13,586 nt of DNA from Faecalicoccus sp. (GCA_017941505.1 JAGAWH010000201.1:1-13586), one strand, 5' to 3'. Positions 1 through 7,857 are shown, numbered from the stretch's first letter. Numbers and translations: made by a program. The notes: generated by a model from the letters alone, not told the origin.

Positions 1-17
1 AATTCCTTCGGATTATG

Positions 18-46
18 TTTAAAAATTCCGCAACTCTTCTTGTCAA
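18..46 (-). promoter_or_regulatory. Possible promoter for a gene off the left edge
   Basis: Read on the minus strand there is a perfect TTGACA -35 (46-41), a 17-nt spacer and a modest TTTAAA -10 (23-18). An AAGGAA ribosome-binding-like stretch follows at about 8-3. It lies downstream of the terminator that closes the previous minus-strand operon, so a new transcription unit probably begins here and its start codon is just outside the window. The -10 is weak and the leader would be very short, so this is tentative. Confidence 0.38.
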
Positions 47-74
47 GTCTTTTTTTCACTTTTTTTACCGAAAG

Positions 75-105
75 AAAAAAGGCAACCACACTTTCTGTGA
101 TTGCC
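75..105 (-). terminator. Intrinsic terminator of the tatD-mgtE-DNPH1-like operon
   Basis: On the minus strand, GGCAATCACA (105-96) pairs with TGTGGTTGCC (90-81) across a 5-nt loop. This gives a 10-bp stem with one G-U pair, followed by six Ts (80-75). It starts 36 nt after the stop codon of the DNPH1-like gene and closes the leftmost operon. Confidence 0.9.
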
Positions 106-140
106 TCGATGTGTCCTCACTCTTAACTGAATGACATTGG

Positions 141-545
141 TTATTTGACAGGCTCTAAAATCTCATCTAAATATATATAAATCTCTTCCACTCTTTCATA
201 AAAGAATATATGGAAATACGGATTGCCTTGAAGCATCGCAGAAAGATTGGCATCCTTTCTGCATAAGATATATACCGGTTTCTTTAATTGTTCCCCGTAA
301 GCCAGTTCATATCCCACACCAAGCGATGGTGTGGAGCACTCCGCAATCACCAGATCGCATTCTTTTAACCAATTGATATCACGTGTATAGATATCTTCAT
401 CAGACATCGGTGAAGCGGCATTTTGATAACCGATATGTTCTGTAAGAACGATATGGCTTTTCTTCATATGGTCAATTAATTCGGCATATAACGATTGGTC
501 CGTTCTGCCTCCCCGGATAGAACCGGAAAAATAAATCTTTTTCAT
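141..545 (-). CDS. DNPH1/Rcl-like 2'-deoxynucleoside 5'-phosphate N-hydrolase
   Basis: This 134-residue cytosolic protein belongs to the nucleoside 2-deoxyribosyltransferase superfamily and closely resembles mammalian DNPH1 (Rcl). That enzyme cleaves the N-glycosidic bond of deoxynucleoside monophosphates and is known for destroying 5-hydroxymethyl-dUMP. Family hallmarks are visible: YFSGSIRGGR at residues 5-14 (phosphate-binding loop), VLTEH at 33-37, DINWL at 56-60, CDLVIAE at 63-69 with Asp64, and SLGVGYELAYGE at 74-85 with the expected catalytic Glu80. LSAMLQG at 101-107 also matches the mammalian protein. The length suits the family. The start codon shares one base with the mgtE stop (TAATG), so translation is probably coupled. 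Family membership is clear; the exact substrate in this organism is inferred, and a deoxyribosyltransferase activity cannot be excluded. Confidence 0.85.
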   Translation of the reverse strand: MKKIYFSGSIRGGRTDQSLYAELIDHMKKSHIVLTEHIGYQNAASPMSDEDIYTRDINWLKECDLVIAECSTPSLGVGYELAYGEQLKKPVYILCRKDANLSAMLQGNPYFHIFFYERVEEIYIYLDEILEPVK

Positions 546-1939
546 TATCCGATACCCATTAAGCGGGTCGCAAACGCAAAGTAAATCAACAGGGATACGG
601 CATCCACAATCGTTGTGATAAATGGCGATGCCATAACTGCCGGGTCAAAACCTAGCTTATCTGCCAGTAAAGGCAAAGTACATCCAACCAGCTTAGCACA
701 GACAACCGTAACCATTAAGGTCAAACATACCACTAAATCCACCATTAAAGTAATTTCATGGTTTCCTAAGATTACCTTATCGACCAATAAGATTTTCACA
801 AAATTGACCACCGCCAGTGAAACACCGCACATGGCGGCAACACGCAGCTCTTTCCAAATAACTTTCATCAAATCCTTGAATTCTACATCGCCTAAGGAAA
901 GAGCACGAATCAAGGTTACACTGGATTGGCTGCCGCAGTTACCTGCGGTATCCATCAACATCGGAATAAAGCCCGTCAGTACTACACAGGCTGCCAGAGC
1001 ATTTTCAAAAGTATTGATAATGACACCGGTAAAGGTCGCCGATACCATCAACAACATCAACCATGGGATACGCGACTTCCAGGTGTCGTATACCGAAACA
1101 TCAAAATATGCCTTTTCGGTAGGTAAGATAGCGGCCATCTTTTCGATATCCTCGGTAGCTTCTTCTTCCATGACATCGACAACGTCATCGACCGTAACGA
1201 TACCGACAAGACGGTTCTCCTGATCAACAACCGGCATGGAAATCAAGTCATAGTGCGTGAATAATGCGGCAACTTCTTCCTGGTCATCGGTCGTTACACA
1301 CTTGATGATATTATCATCCATAATATCGGCAATCTTTGTCTCATAATCAGCCATCAATAAATCCTTGATGGTTACAACACCTTCCAGGTGGCGCTGGGCA
1401 TCTGTTACAAACAATACATAGATTGTTTCTGCATCCTGCCCTCTTTTACGGATATAATCAAAGGCATTCTGTACCGTCATCTCTTTTTTTAGTGCCAGAT
1501 ACTCGGCAGTCATGATGCTTCCGGCTGAATCTTCCGGATACTTCAAGAACTGGTTAATCAAATTACGGGTATCAGGGGTAGCGTTTTTAAGTACACGCTT
1601 TACAACCGTAGCCGGTAATTCTTCCAACATATCTACCGCATCATCGACATAAAGCTCATCGATGATGGACTTTACTTCGGTATCGGTCATTCGGTTGATC
1701 AAATCTTCCTGGGTATCGACTCCTAAAAATGAGAAAACATCAGCTGCACTGTCTTTATCCAGCATTCTGAATACGACAACCTGCTGCTCTAACGGAAGTT
1801 CTTCCATATATTCCGCAACATCGGCATCGTTTAATTCGGCTATTTTTTCTTTAAATGCGCGAAACTGTTTTTGTTCCAATAACTGTGTTAATTCTTCTTT
1901 TTCAAAACCATATGTTTCAAAGAAATCTTGATTATCCAT
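545..1939 (-). CDS. mgtE: Magnesium transporter MgtE
   Basis: This 464-residue protein has the standard MgtE layout. A helical, acidic N domain (about 1-130) is followed by the YPEDSAGSIM junction (134-143). Two CBS domains come next (about 144-200 and 206-262), then a connecting helix and five predicted membrane helices (about 290-462). The pore signatures PMLMDTAGNCGSQSS (326-340) and FDPAVMASPFITTIVD (431-446) are present. Asp446 corresponds to the magnesium-coordinating pore aspartate of the Thermus thermophilus channel. In the family the cytosolic domains sense magnesium and close the homodimeric channel when it is plentiful. A strong GGGAGGG-type ribosome binding site precedes the ATG. 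The gene starts 24 bp after tatD and overlaps the next gene by one base. No magnesium riboswitch is visible, so control is probably at the protein level. Confidence 0.95.
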   Translation of the reverse strand: MDNQDFFETYGFEKEELTQLLEQKQFRAFKEKIAELNDADVAEYMEELPLEQQVVVFRMLDKDSAADVFSFLGVDTQEDLINRMTDTEVKSIIDELYVDDAVDMLEELPATVVKRVLKNATPDTRNLINQFLKYPEDSAGSIMTAEYLALKKEMTVQNAFDYIRKRGQDAETIYVLFVTDAQRHLEGVVTIKDLLMADYETKIADIMDDNIIKCVTTDDQEEVAALFTHYDLISMPVVDQENRLVGIVTVDDVVDVMEEEATEDIEKMAAILPTEKAYFDVSVYDTWKSRIPWLMLLMVSATFTGVIINTFENALAACVVLTGFIPMLMDTAGNCGSQSSVTLIRALSLGDVEFKDLMKVIWKELRVAAMCGVSLAVVNFVKILLVDKVILGNHEITLMVDLVVCLTLMVTVVCAKLVGCTLPLLADKLGFDPAVMASPFITTIVDAVSLLIYFAFATRLMGIG

Positions 1940-1963
1940 AATGGCTTCCCTCCCTATAAAACC

Positions 1964-2740
1964 TTATACACTTAATCCAAAAAATTGAATAGTATTTTCT
2001 AAAGTAATTTTTCTTACTTCTTCCGGATCCATACCTTTTACAGCAGCAATCTTATCAACTACATAAGTAATATTTTCCGGAACATTGGGATTTTTCAATC
2101 CCTTGATTTTTCTTGGCAATAGATACGGTGCATCGGTTTCTACCATTAATTTTTCAATTGGGATGATTTCAAGGGCATCCAGAACGTCTTGGTTACGCCT
2201 GTCATCGCATATCCAGCCGGTCACGCCGATATAACATCCAAGCTCTAAATATTTCTCTGCCTGTTCTCTACTTCCTGTAAAGCAGTGCACTACCGCATGA
2301 AGATTAGACTGTTTCGATAAAATATCAGCCATATCATCAAAAGCTTCTCTTTCATGCAGGAAAAGCGGTTTATTCAATTTATGAGCTAACTTTACCTGCT
2401 CTTGAAATCTTTGAAGCTGAATTTCTTTCGGTGAATACATACGGTCATAATCCAAACCGCATTCCCCCACGGCCACAATATTAGGATTATGGACAATTAA
2501 ATCCTCTAATATGGAAAAGGTATTGTCATCGCATGATTTGGCATCATGAGGATGAACACCGGCAGTAGACCAGATTCCTGTCCTATTTAGCACATAGTCA
2601 GAGGCTCTTTGGGAACTTTTTATACTGCTTCCGGTAATGATCATATGAACGTCTTTGTCTTCGGCATTCTTTACAATTAAGCTCTCTTTATCTTCAAATT
2701 TCCGGCAAAATAAATTGCACCCTATATCTATATATTTCAT
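1964..2740 (-). CDS. tatD: TatD-type metal-dependent DNase
   Basis: This 258-residue TIM-barrel hydrolase of the TatD family is full length. It resembles E. coli TatD itself more than the YcfH/YabD branch. The N-terminus reads IDIGCNL (4-10) where YcfH-type proteins have an HxH metal motif, as in E. coli TatD. Metal ligands expected from the E. coli enzyme are present: Glu93 (VGECGLD), His129 (LFLHERE), His152 (VVHCFTG) and Asp203 (VETDAPYLLPR). STAGVHPHD (58-66) and the C-terminal NVPENI helix are also typical. E. coli TatD is a magnesium-dependent 3'-5' exonuclease acting on single-stranded DNA and RNA, linked to repair of oxidative damage. It is first in a unit with mgtE and the DNPH1-like gene. 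An AAGG ribosome binding site lies 8 nt upstream, and a TAAAAT box at 2762-2757 could be its -10, with no good -35. Confidence 0.93.
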   Translation of the reverse strand: MKYIDIGCNLFCRKFEDKESLIVKNAEDKDVHMIITGSSIKSSQRASDYVLNRTGIWSTAGVHPHDAKSCDDNTFSILEDLIVHNPNIVAVGECGLDYDRMYSPKEIQLQRFQEQVKLAHKLNKPLFLHEREAFDDMADILSKQSNLHAVVHCFTGSREQAEKYLELGCYIGVTGWICDDRRNQDVLDALEIIPIEKLMVETDAPYLLPRKIKGLKNPNVPENITYVVDKIAAVKGMDPEEVRKITLENTIQFFGLSV

Positions 2741-2770
2741 ATTCTACACCTTCTCTATTTTACCACAAAC

Positions 2771-2793
2771 AAAAACGAGATTTCTCTCGTTTT
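2771..2793 (-). terminator. Intrinsic terminator of the ABC exporter operon
   Basis: On the minus strand AAAACGAGA (2793-2785) pairs perfectly with TCTCGTTTT (2780-2772) across a GAAA tetraloop (UUCG/GNRA-like stability), and more Ts follow. The stem includes two bases of the TAA stop codon of the second ABC gene (2794-2792). Confidence 0.85.
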
Positions 2794-4540
2794 ATGCAGT
2801 CTTCACAAATTGTGAATTATATAAATTTGTATAGAAACCATTCTGTGCCATCAATGTATCATGATTTCCCTGCTCAATGATCTTACCATCTCTCATAACT
2901 AAGATCACATCGGCATTTCGAATGGTTGACAAGCGATGCGCTACCACAAAGCTCGTTCTTCCTGTCATAAGTTTATCAAAAGCACTCTGTACTCTCAGTT
3001 CTGTTCGAGTATCGATAGAGGAAGTCGCCTCATCTAAAATTAAGATAGGTGGCAGGCACAACATAACACGGGTAATACATAAAAGCTGTTTCTGTCCCTG
3101 AGATAAGGAATTATCATCAATCTCAGTATCTAAGCCTTGAGGAAGTCTTCGAATAAAGCTCCAGCTATGAGCTTCCTTACATGCCTGTATTATTTCTTCA
3201 TCTGTGGCATCCGGTTTTCCAATCGCAATATTTTCCCGAACCGTACCGGTTTTTAACCAGGTTTCCTGTAAAACCATACCGTAGTTAGCACGTAGCGAAT
3301 GTCTTGTGACAGAGCGGATGTCTTTACTATCCAATTGAATGGATCCTTCATCCACATCATAGAAGCGCATCAACAAGTTGATAAACGTTGTCTTACCGCA
3401 TCCTGTCGGCCCGACAATCGCAATGCGCATACCCGGTTCTACATCCAAATTGAAGTTTTCAATCAATCTTGTGTCCTTATTATAGGAGAAATCCACATTT
3501 TCAATATGTACTTTTCCAGTGGCCTGATCCATGATATCTCTTTGTTCAACCACTTCCGGTTCGCTCTCAATTAACTCAAAGACACGGTTGGCACAAGCTA
3601 AAGCGTTTTGAAGTTCGGTTACCACCGAGCTGATATCATTAAATGGTTTCATATATTGATTGGCATATGCCAATAAGGTCGATAAACCACCGACTGTTAA
3701 ACTGTTTTGAAGACATAAATAAGCTCCAAATAAGGCAACACAGGCATAGGTCACATTGTTGACGGCACGGGTACATGGATTGGTCAAGCTCGAAAAGAAA
3801 ATTGCCTTCTGTGAGTATTCCTGCAGCATACCATTGATTTTTTGAAATCTCTGACTGGAGCGTTTCTCATATCCAAATGCCTTAACAATTTTTTCGTTTC
3901 CCACCATCTCTTCAATCAGCGCTGTCTGTGTTCCTCTGGTTTCGGTCTGTTTTCTAAACATCTGATACGAGCGGGTTGCGATAAATCTTGCGACAAGAAA
4001 GCTGATCGGTGTCAATATAACCACCATTACTGTAATCGGAATACTTTTATTAAACATAAAGAACAGTGTGGCAACAATGGTAATAACACCGCTGAAAAGT
4101 CTCGAAAATCCAAGTAATAAACCATCGGATAACTGGTCTACATCGGCAATGATACGCCCCACAATATCTCCCGTGGAATGGCGGTCCAGATAAGATAACG
4201 GTAAGTGCTGAAGCTTGCGGATGGCCTGGGCACGGATGTCCTCGACTACCTTAAAAGTTAAGCGGTTGTTGATTACATTCATGATCCATGTTGCGACGGA
4301 AGTAATTCCGATCAAGATACCGATTTTACGAAGGATTTGAGCAATCATTCCAAAGTCTACATTGCCCTTTTCAACTATACAGTCAATCGCATCACCAAAC
4401 AGAATCGGAGCATATAAGGTAGTGATAACCGATACGCCGGCAAGGATCACGCTGATAAATAATAATATTTTATATTGGCCGATATATTTCATTACCTTAC
4501 GAAAGGTTGCCAAGCTGCCATCTCTTTCATTTTCAAACAT
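2792..4540 (-). CDS. ABC exporter half-transporter, subunit B (consensus Walker B, LSQGQ signature)
   Basis: This 582-residue type IV ABC half-transporter has six predicted membrane helices (about 25-310) followed by an ATPase domain (about 343-582). Walker A is GPTGCGKT (377-384), the Q-loop is Gln425, Walker B is ILILDE (499-504) with the catalytic Glu504, and the switch histidine is His534 (VVAHRL). The signature reads LSQGQ (479-483) instead of LSGGQ. That deviation is expected in the partner that completes the degenerate ATP site of heterodimeric exporters. The reading frame continues upstream to 4654, but the ATG at 4540 is chosen because AAAGGAGG lies 9 nt upstream and the family alignment starts here. 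The ATG overlaps the stop region of the preceding ABC gene by 8 bp (ATGTTTGA), which implies coupled, equimolar synthesis. Known relatives (BmrCD, LmrCD, TM287/288) export drugs or lipids; the substrate here is unknown. Confidence 0.93.
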   Translation of the reverse strand: MFENERDGSLATFRKVMKYIGQYKILLFISVILAGVSVITTLYAPILFGDAIDCIVEKGNVDFGMIAQILRKIGILIGITSVATWIMNVINNRLTFKVVEDIRAQAIRKLQHLPLSYLDRHSTGDIVGRIIADVDQLSDGLLLGFSRLFSGVITIVATLFFMFNKSIPITVMVVILTPISFLVARFIATRSYQMFRKQTETRGTQTALIEEMVGNEKIVKAFGYEKRSSQRFQKINGMLQEYSQKAIFFSSLTNPCTRAVNNVTYACVALFGAYLCLQNSLTVGGLSTLLAYANQYMKPFNDISSVVTELQNALACANRVFELIESEPEVVEQRDIMDQATGKVHIENVDFSYNKDTRLIENFNLDVEPGMRIAIVGPTGCGKTTFINLLMRFYDVDEGSIQLDSKDIRSVTRHSLRANYGMVLQETWLKTGTVRENIAIGKPDATDEEIIQACKEAHSWSFIRRLPQGLDTEIDDNSLSQGQKQLLCITRVMLCLPPILILDEATSSIDTRTELRVQSAFDKLMTGRTSFVVAHRLSTIRNADVILVMRDGKIIEQGNHDTLMAQNGFYTNLYNSQFVKTA

Positions 4541-6269
4541 TTTGTACAGCCTCCTTTCGTTTTTCCGGGAATTGCGAATAATAAATCTCCTGATAAATCG
4601 GGCAGGTTTCCATAAGCATGTCATGGCTTCCTTTTCCGACCAATTGTCCATCATCCAGCACCAAAATCAGATCTGCCGATAAGACACTGGCTGTTCGCTG
4701 GGATACGATGAAGACTGTCATCTTCTGCTGCAGGGAATTGATTGCCTTACGTAAAGCGGCATCGGTCGCAAAGTCAAGGGCACTGGCGCTATCATCCATA
4801 ATTAATATTTCCGGATTGGATACTAAAGCGCGGGCAATTGTAAGACGCTGTCTCTGCCCTCCGGATAAATTACGTCCATTCTGCTCAATCGTAAAATCAA
4901 GCTGTCCCTGCTTGCCTTCAACAACCTCTTTGGCCTGGGCAATTTCTAAAGCTTTCCAGATTTCTTCATCACTCGCATCTTCTTTTCCCCATTTTAAATT
5001 ATCCCGTACAGATCCTTTAAACAGGATTGCTTTTTGCGGAACGATGCCAATTTTATCTAACAATTTTCCTTCCGGATACTCTTTGACGTCCAATCCATTC
5101 ACAAAGACCGTTCCCTGACTCGCATCATAGAAACGGGCAATCAAATTCACCAAAGAAGATTTACCGCTTCCGGTACCGCCGATAATACCGACGGTCTGGC
5201 CTTTTTTGGCTTCAAAAGAAATGTCGGATAAGCTTTCTGCACTAGCACCGCTGTAAGTAAAATAGACATGATCAAATAATACGGATACATCGGTATCTTT
5301 TTCTTGTCTGTTTCCATACTGCATACTCGATTTAACATCAAGTACAGAACCAATTCTTCCTGCACAGGCAAGGGATTTATCGATGGTAATGATGAGATCT
5401 GCCAGTTTAATTAATTCCACAATAATCTGGGCCATGTAGTTATAAAGAGCTACCACACTTCCACGATCCAGTGCGCCCATTTCGACACGAATAGCACCTT
5501 TTTGAATCAAGAGGATGGTTGCCATATTGACAATCAAATAGGTAGCCGGATTCATGAGTGCTGACAAACGTCCGACAAAGGAATTCGTCTTTGTGAGGGA
5601 AACATTCTTTTCATCAAAGCTTTTGATTTCATCTTCTTCCTTACGGAAGGCACGAATCACACGAACACCTGTCAAATTCTCACGGGTAGCGGTTAAGACC
5701 GCATCCAACCGCTTTTGAACTTTTTTATATAACGGAATTGAAATCAACATGATTCCAAATACCACTACACTTAAAATCGGAATCGCAATCGCAAAAATCC
5801 ATGCGCTTTCCACATCGATGGTAAAGGCCATGATCATTGCGCCTAATACGATAAACGGACTTCTTAAAAGAAGACGTAAAGTTAGATTATAACCGGTCTG
5901 TACCTGGTTGATATCACTGGTTAAACGGGTAATCAATGTATTGGTTCCCAGTCGATCTAACTCGGTATACGATAAGGATTGAATATGATCGAATAAAGCC
6001 TGTCTAAGCTTTGTACCAAAGCCAACACTGGCTTTAGAGGCAAAGTATTGGGCTGTAACAGAACAGGCTAAACCGATGATCATCAACACCAGCAACAGCC
6101 CAAAATTCTGCCATACAACCGTCATATTATTTTGCGAAATACCATTATTGATGATGGAAGCCACTACAAGAGGAACCATCAAATCAAAAAAAGCCTCCAG
6201 CATCTTAAACAGCGGAGCTATAATACTTTCTTTTTCATATCCTTTTAAATAAACTAACAGTCGTTTCAT
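4533..6269 (-). CDS. ABC exporter half-transporter, subunit A (degenerate Walker B and H-loop)
   Basis: This 578-residue type IV ABC half-transporter has a membrane domain of six predicted helices (about 15-300) and an ATPase domain (about 328-570). Walker A is GGTGSGKS (364-371), the Q-loop is Gln412, and the signature is a canonical LSGGQ (468-472). Walker B reads ILIMDD, so the catalytic Glu is replaced by Asp493, and the switch His is replaced by Gln524 (VSQRT). These changes mark the subunit that contributes the non-hydrolytic site in heterodimeric exporters such as TM287/288 and BmrCD. The next gene supplies the complementary LSQGQ and intact Glu and His, so the two form one complex in the cytoplasmic membrane. 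The gene is first in its unit. Its ribosome binding site (GGTGAT) is weak. Confidence 0.93.
   Translation of the reverse strand: MKRLLVYLKGYEKESIIAPLFKMLEAFFDLMVPLVVASIINNGISQNNMTVVWQNFGLLLVLMIIGLACSVTAQYFASKASVGFGTKLRQALFDHIQSLSYTELDRLGTNTLITRLTSDINQVQTGYNLTLRLLLRSPFIVLGAMIMAFTIDVESAWIFAIAIPILSVVVFGIMLISIPLYKKVQKRLDAVLTATRENLTGVRVIRAFRKEEDEIKSFDEKNVSLTKTNSFVGRLSALMNPATYLIVNMATILLIQKGAIRVEMGALDRGSVVALYNYMAQIIVELIKLADLIITIDKSLACAGRIGSVLDVKSSMQYGNRQEKDTDVSVLFDHVYFTYSGASAESLSDISFEAKKGQTVGIIGGTGSGKSSLVNLIARFYDASQGTVFVNGLDVKEYPEGKLLDKIGIVPQKAILFKGSVRDNLKWGKEDASDEEIWKALEIAQAKEVVEGKQGQLDFTIEQNGRNLSGGQRQRLTIARALVSNPEILIMDDSASALDFATDAALRKAINSLQQKMTVFIVSQRTASVLSADLILVLDDGQLVGKGSHDMLMETCPIYQEIYYSQFPEKRKEAVQNV
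4550..4557 (-). promoter_or_regulatory. Shine-Dalgarno that fixes the start of ABC subunit B
   Basis: AAAGGAGG on the minus strand lies inside the last codons of the upstream ABC gene, 9 nt before the ATG at 4540. It makes this ATG a far better start than the in-frame ATGs further upstream at 4654 and nearby, which would add a basic 38-residue extension not expected in the family. Confidence 0.85.
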
Positions 6270-6284
6270 AACATCACCACATAT

Positions 6285-6293
6285 ATAATAACA
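6285..6293 (-). promoter_or_regulatory. Possible extended -10 for the ABC exporter operon
   Basis: On the minus strand TGTTATTAT matches an extended -10 (TGnTATTAT), 15 nt before the ATG of ABC subunit A and immediately after the terminator of the upstream unit. No convincing -35 is present, since its place is taken by the terminator T-run. It would give a leader of only about 9 nt. Confidence 0.3.
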
Positions 6294-6301
6294 GAAAACC
6301 T

Positions 6302-6327
6302 AAAAAAAACTCATCTTGCGATGAGTT
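6302..6327 (-). terminator. Intrinsic terminator after the CbiET-like gene
   Basis: On the minus strand AACTCATC (6327-6320) pairs perfectly with GATGAGTT (6315-6308) across a GCAA tetraloop. The stem runs into a stretch of eight Ts (6309-6302) shared with its last two bases. The first stem bases are also the last two bases of the TAA stop codon. Confidence 0.92.
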
Positions 6328-7231
6328 AAATATCTGCTTTAGCAGTGATAATCCATGGTGCCGGTTCCTGTACCATTGAATTTTTATGGTTGAGTTTTGA
6401 TACAGAAATCTGAATGATTTCAACATCTCTAAATCCATATTTTTCCAGGATACCGCTAATCGTTCCTGCCACCTTAAGATCCAATGTATAGATAACAACA
6501 TTTAGTTTTGGATTCATCTTGGTCAAACATTCCAGTTCCTGTTCCATAGAAGCAGATGCCACCAACATTACTGTATCCGGTGCCGGGAATTTTGACATCG
6601 TTTCTGCATCAACATGGTCGATCACTTCCACATTGTGTAAACCGAAATATTCGATATTTTCTTCCATAGTTGTACGGTCAGCCTTGGAGTATTCTACCGC
6701 TACAATAGTACCTTCGGTTGCGATCAAAGCACTTTCTACCGCAATCGATGCACCGCTGATAATGCATAAATTATCCTGCAGACCGACAGCCATCTTATTT
6801 AAGATAACCGAACGGATCTCACTTCCGACATAACGAACGGAACCTTTAAAGAAGTTCTTGTTGTCCATACCGATCTTATAAGTATTACGTGCCTGTTCGT
6901 TGACAATCAACATACCGGCAGAGGCGTTGATACCGCGGTTGATCATATTTTTTAATTTATCAGTCTTTACTTCACCTACCGGTTCGGAGCCTTCGTTATA
7001 CCATACATCGCATTCGCCAAGTCCGGCATTCCACATCTTATAGAAAATATCCATATTGCCGGCTTCGGTAAATACTAATACCGTACGATGAGATTCCACG
7101 GTAGGAATCAGGTTTTTATTTCTTCGAGTGATATCGATCATCTTCACCTTTTCTAAATCAATCGGTGTATTGGCAGAAAAGTACTGAAGCCAGGATAATA
7201 TTATTTCATTTGTAAAAAGTTGTTGTTCCAT
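6326..7231 (-). CDS. Orphan CbiE/CbiT-like (precorrin methyltransferase-derived) protein, degenerate
   Basis: This 301-residue protein looks like a shortened CbiE-CbiT fusion. Residues about 30-112 resemble the C-terminal half of CbiE: VLVFTEAGNMDIFYKMWNAG at 51-70, then an acidic/Gly stretch, then MLIVNE at 107-112. Residues about 120-301 resemble CbiT (cobalt-precorrin C15 methyltransferase/decarboxylase), with GMDNKNFFKG (121-130), GSEIRSVILNKM (136-147), VAVE (177-180) and ENIEYFGLHNVEVID (191-205). The N-terminal catalytic half of CbiE is absent, and the CbiT SAM-binding DxGxGxG is replaced by LCIISGAS (155-162). SAM binding is therefore doubtful. No other cobalamin gene is in the window. 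An ATG with GGAGAG upstream sets the start, 14 bp after the acetyltransferase gene, so the two are probably co-transcribed. The family link is by recognised pattern, not by a search; function unknown. Confidence 0.65.
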   Translation of the reverse strand: MEQQLFTNEIILSWLQYFSANTPIDLEKVKMIDITRRNKNLIPTVESHRTVLVFTEAGNMDIFYKMWNAGLGECDVWYNEGSEPVGEVKTDKLKNMINRGINASAGMLIVNEQARNTYKIGMDNKNFFKGSVRYVGSEIRSVILNKMAVGLQDNLCIISGASIAVESALIATEGTIVAVEYSKADRTTMEENIEYFGLHNVEVIDHVDAETMSKFPAPDTVMLVASASMEQELECLTKMNPKLNVVIYTLDLKVAGTISGILEKYGFRDVEIIQISVSKLNHKNSMVQEPAPWIITAKADI

Positions 7232-7245
7232 ATGTACTCTCCAAT

Positions 7246-7851
7246 CTATGTTTCCATTTTATCACAAATCAAAGCATCCTTACCCCATATCTTGATAAGT
7301 TCATCCATTGACTTGATTGGTTTTGAAGGAATAGTGTGTTTCCCTATCATCTTTTCCATCCAGACCATATCATACCAGGTATCAAACTTATAGCCACACT
7401 TATGAAATGTACCTACCGTGACATATCCTAAATGGGAATGAAATTCAATGGAGTTATAATTCAAATATTGATCCTCTTTGACAGGAGATGCGATGCAGGC
7501 ATATAAATTGATAATTCCCTGCTTCTTTAGAATCGATTCCAAAACAGAATATAATTGTTTACCGATTCCCTGTTTTTTATATTGAGGATCGACATAGATT
7601 GTCACCTCTACTGCCCAATCATAGGCAGCTCTATCCTTAAATACATTGGCATAGGCATGACCAACAATCTTTTCATCTTTCCTGGCCACAAGATATGGGT
7701 ATCTTTTTTGAATATTCTTAATGCGATTCTCAAATTCCTCTAAAGATGGTGTTTCTACTTCAAAGGTAATGGCCGTATTTTGAATATAGTAATCATATAA
7801 TTTCAGGATTTCTTTGGCATCCTCTAATTTGGCAAATTCTATTTTTATCAT
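7246..7851 (-). CDS. GNAT-family N-acetyltransferase (phosphinothricin acetyltransferase-like)
   Basis: This 201-residue cytosolic protein has the GNAT fold order. It starts with the IEFAKLEDAKEILKLY strand-helix (4-19) and ITFEVETPSLEEFENRI (28-44), typical of the PAT/MnaT branch. The acetyl-CoA loop YKKQGIGKQL lies at 91-100. A C-terminal SHLGYVTVGTFHKCGYK segment (139-155) is followed by WYDMVWMEK (159-167). The branch acetylates the amino group of small substrates such as phosphinothricin, methionine sulfoximine or amino acids. A C-terminal extension of about 34 residues goes beyond the core. The start is the only ATG/GTG/TTG in frame after an upstream stop, and it has no ribosome binding site; a good promoter ends 6 nt before it, so the mRNA may be leaderless. 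It is followed closely by the CbiET-like gene. The substrate is unknown. Confidence 0.88.
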   Translation of the reverse strand: MIKIEFAKLEDAKEILKLYDYYIQNTAITFEVETPSLEEFENRIKNIQKRYPYLVARKDEKIVGHAYANVFKDRAAYDWAVEVTIYVDPQYKKQGIGKQLYSVLESILKKQGIINLYACIASPVKEDQYLNYNSIEFHSHLGYVTVGTFHKCGYKFDTWYDMVWMEKMIGKHTIPSKPIKSMDELIKIWGKDALICDKMET

Positions 7852-7857
7852 AGATTC

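Noticed and set aside
1..126. Open plus-strand frame running in from the left edge
   Set aside because: It runs through the terminator hairpin of the minus-strand operon and has a low-complexity composition; a minus-strand promoter explains the region better.
615..1223. Long plus-strand frame opposite mgtE
   Set aside because: It is antisense to a strongly conserved membrane protein, has no ribosome binding site and low-complexity Ser/Thr/Lys composition typical of a shadow frame.
4541..4654. Upstream extension of ABC subunit B to an ATG at 4654
   Set aside because: It would overlap the end of subunit A by over 120 bp, adds a basic segment not seen in the family, and the ATG at 4540 has a perfect ribosome binding site 9 nt upstream.
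6274..6501. 75-codon minus-strand frame at the end of the CbiET-like gene
   Set aside because: It is in another frame of the same strand, crosses the terminator hairpin and has no ribosome binding site.
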